64,000 bases of DNA from Nymphaea colorata (lineage: Eukaryota > Streptophyta > Magnoliopsida > Nymphaeales > Nymphaeaceae), in assembly GCF_008831285.2 (NCBI RefSeq), contig NC_045149.1, forward strand, positions 14,844,578 through 14,908,577. Direction: 5' to 3'. The translations under genes and the position numbers were made by a program. Below the pieces are notes generated by a model. The model did not search any database. It was not told the origin of the DNA and saw only the letters and a program-made list of their open reading frames with translations. Below are positions 63,718 to 64,000 of the stretch, in pieces. Position 1 is the stretch's first letter. Each line of letters begins with the position of its first letter.

Positions 63718-64000
63718 TCACTGCTCCTAGAAAGATCCAGGCTTCGATTTTCGTTCAAACTTGTGCCAGAAAGAAAGACGATCCCTTTTAACAACAAATG
63801 TGAGAATATCTTTAAATGTGACCAAAATATAACCAATAAATCAAATGGCATCTGGTATTCAAAAAATAGGACCAATACATATGTCCTTAACTAAAAACAA
63901 TCCATAGCTCTAGGTATTGTAATTGACGTCTGGACCACCATGCCGTTTTAAAATTTGCCACTTTAAAAGGACATGATAAACTTGTTAATATCGTAAATAC
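63718..64000 (-). pseudogene. TIC110 intron 8 fragment (inverted), running off the window
   Basis: Reverse complement of about 8320-8610, matching also 48102-48410. It continues the copy B fragment in collinear order. More of the TIC110 copy (exons 8, 7, 6) can be expected beyond 64000. Confidence 0.75.

Noticed and set aside
1-64000. CRISPR arrays, rRNA or tRNA genes
   Set aside because: No spaced identical direct repeats of CRISPR type, and no convincing tRNA or rRNA signature seen by eye; this is plant nuclear DNA.

Overview
The window is nuclear DNA of a flowering plant. The genes are split by AT-rich introns with canonical GT/AG borders. The products are plant families: a plastid import component with a transit-peptide-like N-terminus, a plant hexose/H+ symporter, and RADIALIS-like single-MYB proteins. 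Intergenic DNA is AT-rich and full of microsatellites and decayed repeats. I cannot name the species.

Layout. 0.45-3.4 kb (+): a zeta-crystallin-type quinone oxidoreductase whose first exon lies left of the window, with a decayed intronless coding remnant in its last intron. 5.0-12.05 kb (+): a 14-exon TIC110 gene that stops about 200 codons early, followed by a recognisable but broken C-terminal tail to about 12.45 kb. 13.7-17.1 kb (+): an STP-type sugar/H+ symporter (3 exons, 510 aa). 19.9-30.8 kb: a tandem segmental duplication carrying two RADIALIS-like MYB genes (-), 106 aa each. 34.0-37.9 kb (-): a RhoGAP-domain protein of the At5g61530 type (8 coding exons, 384 aa). 41.0-45.1 kb (+): mitochondrial TIM21 (8 exons, 313 aa). 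45.85-46.3 kb (-): a small membrane protein, possibly TMEM242-like. 47.9-64.0 kb: a repeat-rich zone made largely of rearranged, mostly inverted fragments of TIC110 (promoter, exons 6-9 and introns), a 2.2-kb unit present twice, a captured exon of unknown origin, tandem repeats, a possible CACTA-transposon end, and one unassigned candidate gene (-) starting near 58.5 kb.

How it fits together. The quinone reductase, STP and RhoGAP genes correspond, from memory, to Arabidopsis neighbours At5g61510, At5g61520 and At5g61530, so the block looks like conserved microsynteny. The TIC110 copy sits between the first two and the RADIALIS-like pair between the last two. TIC110 is normally an essential gene, so a truncated copy here plus scattered inverted fragments 40-50 kb away suggests a duplicated locus that is decaying, with an intact gene expected elsewhere. 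All exon coordinates below were worked out by hand from splice signals and reading-frame continuity. Family identities rest on recalled homologues, not on a database search.
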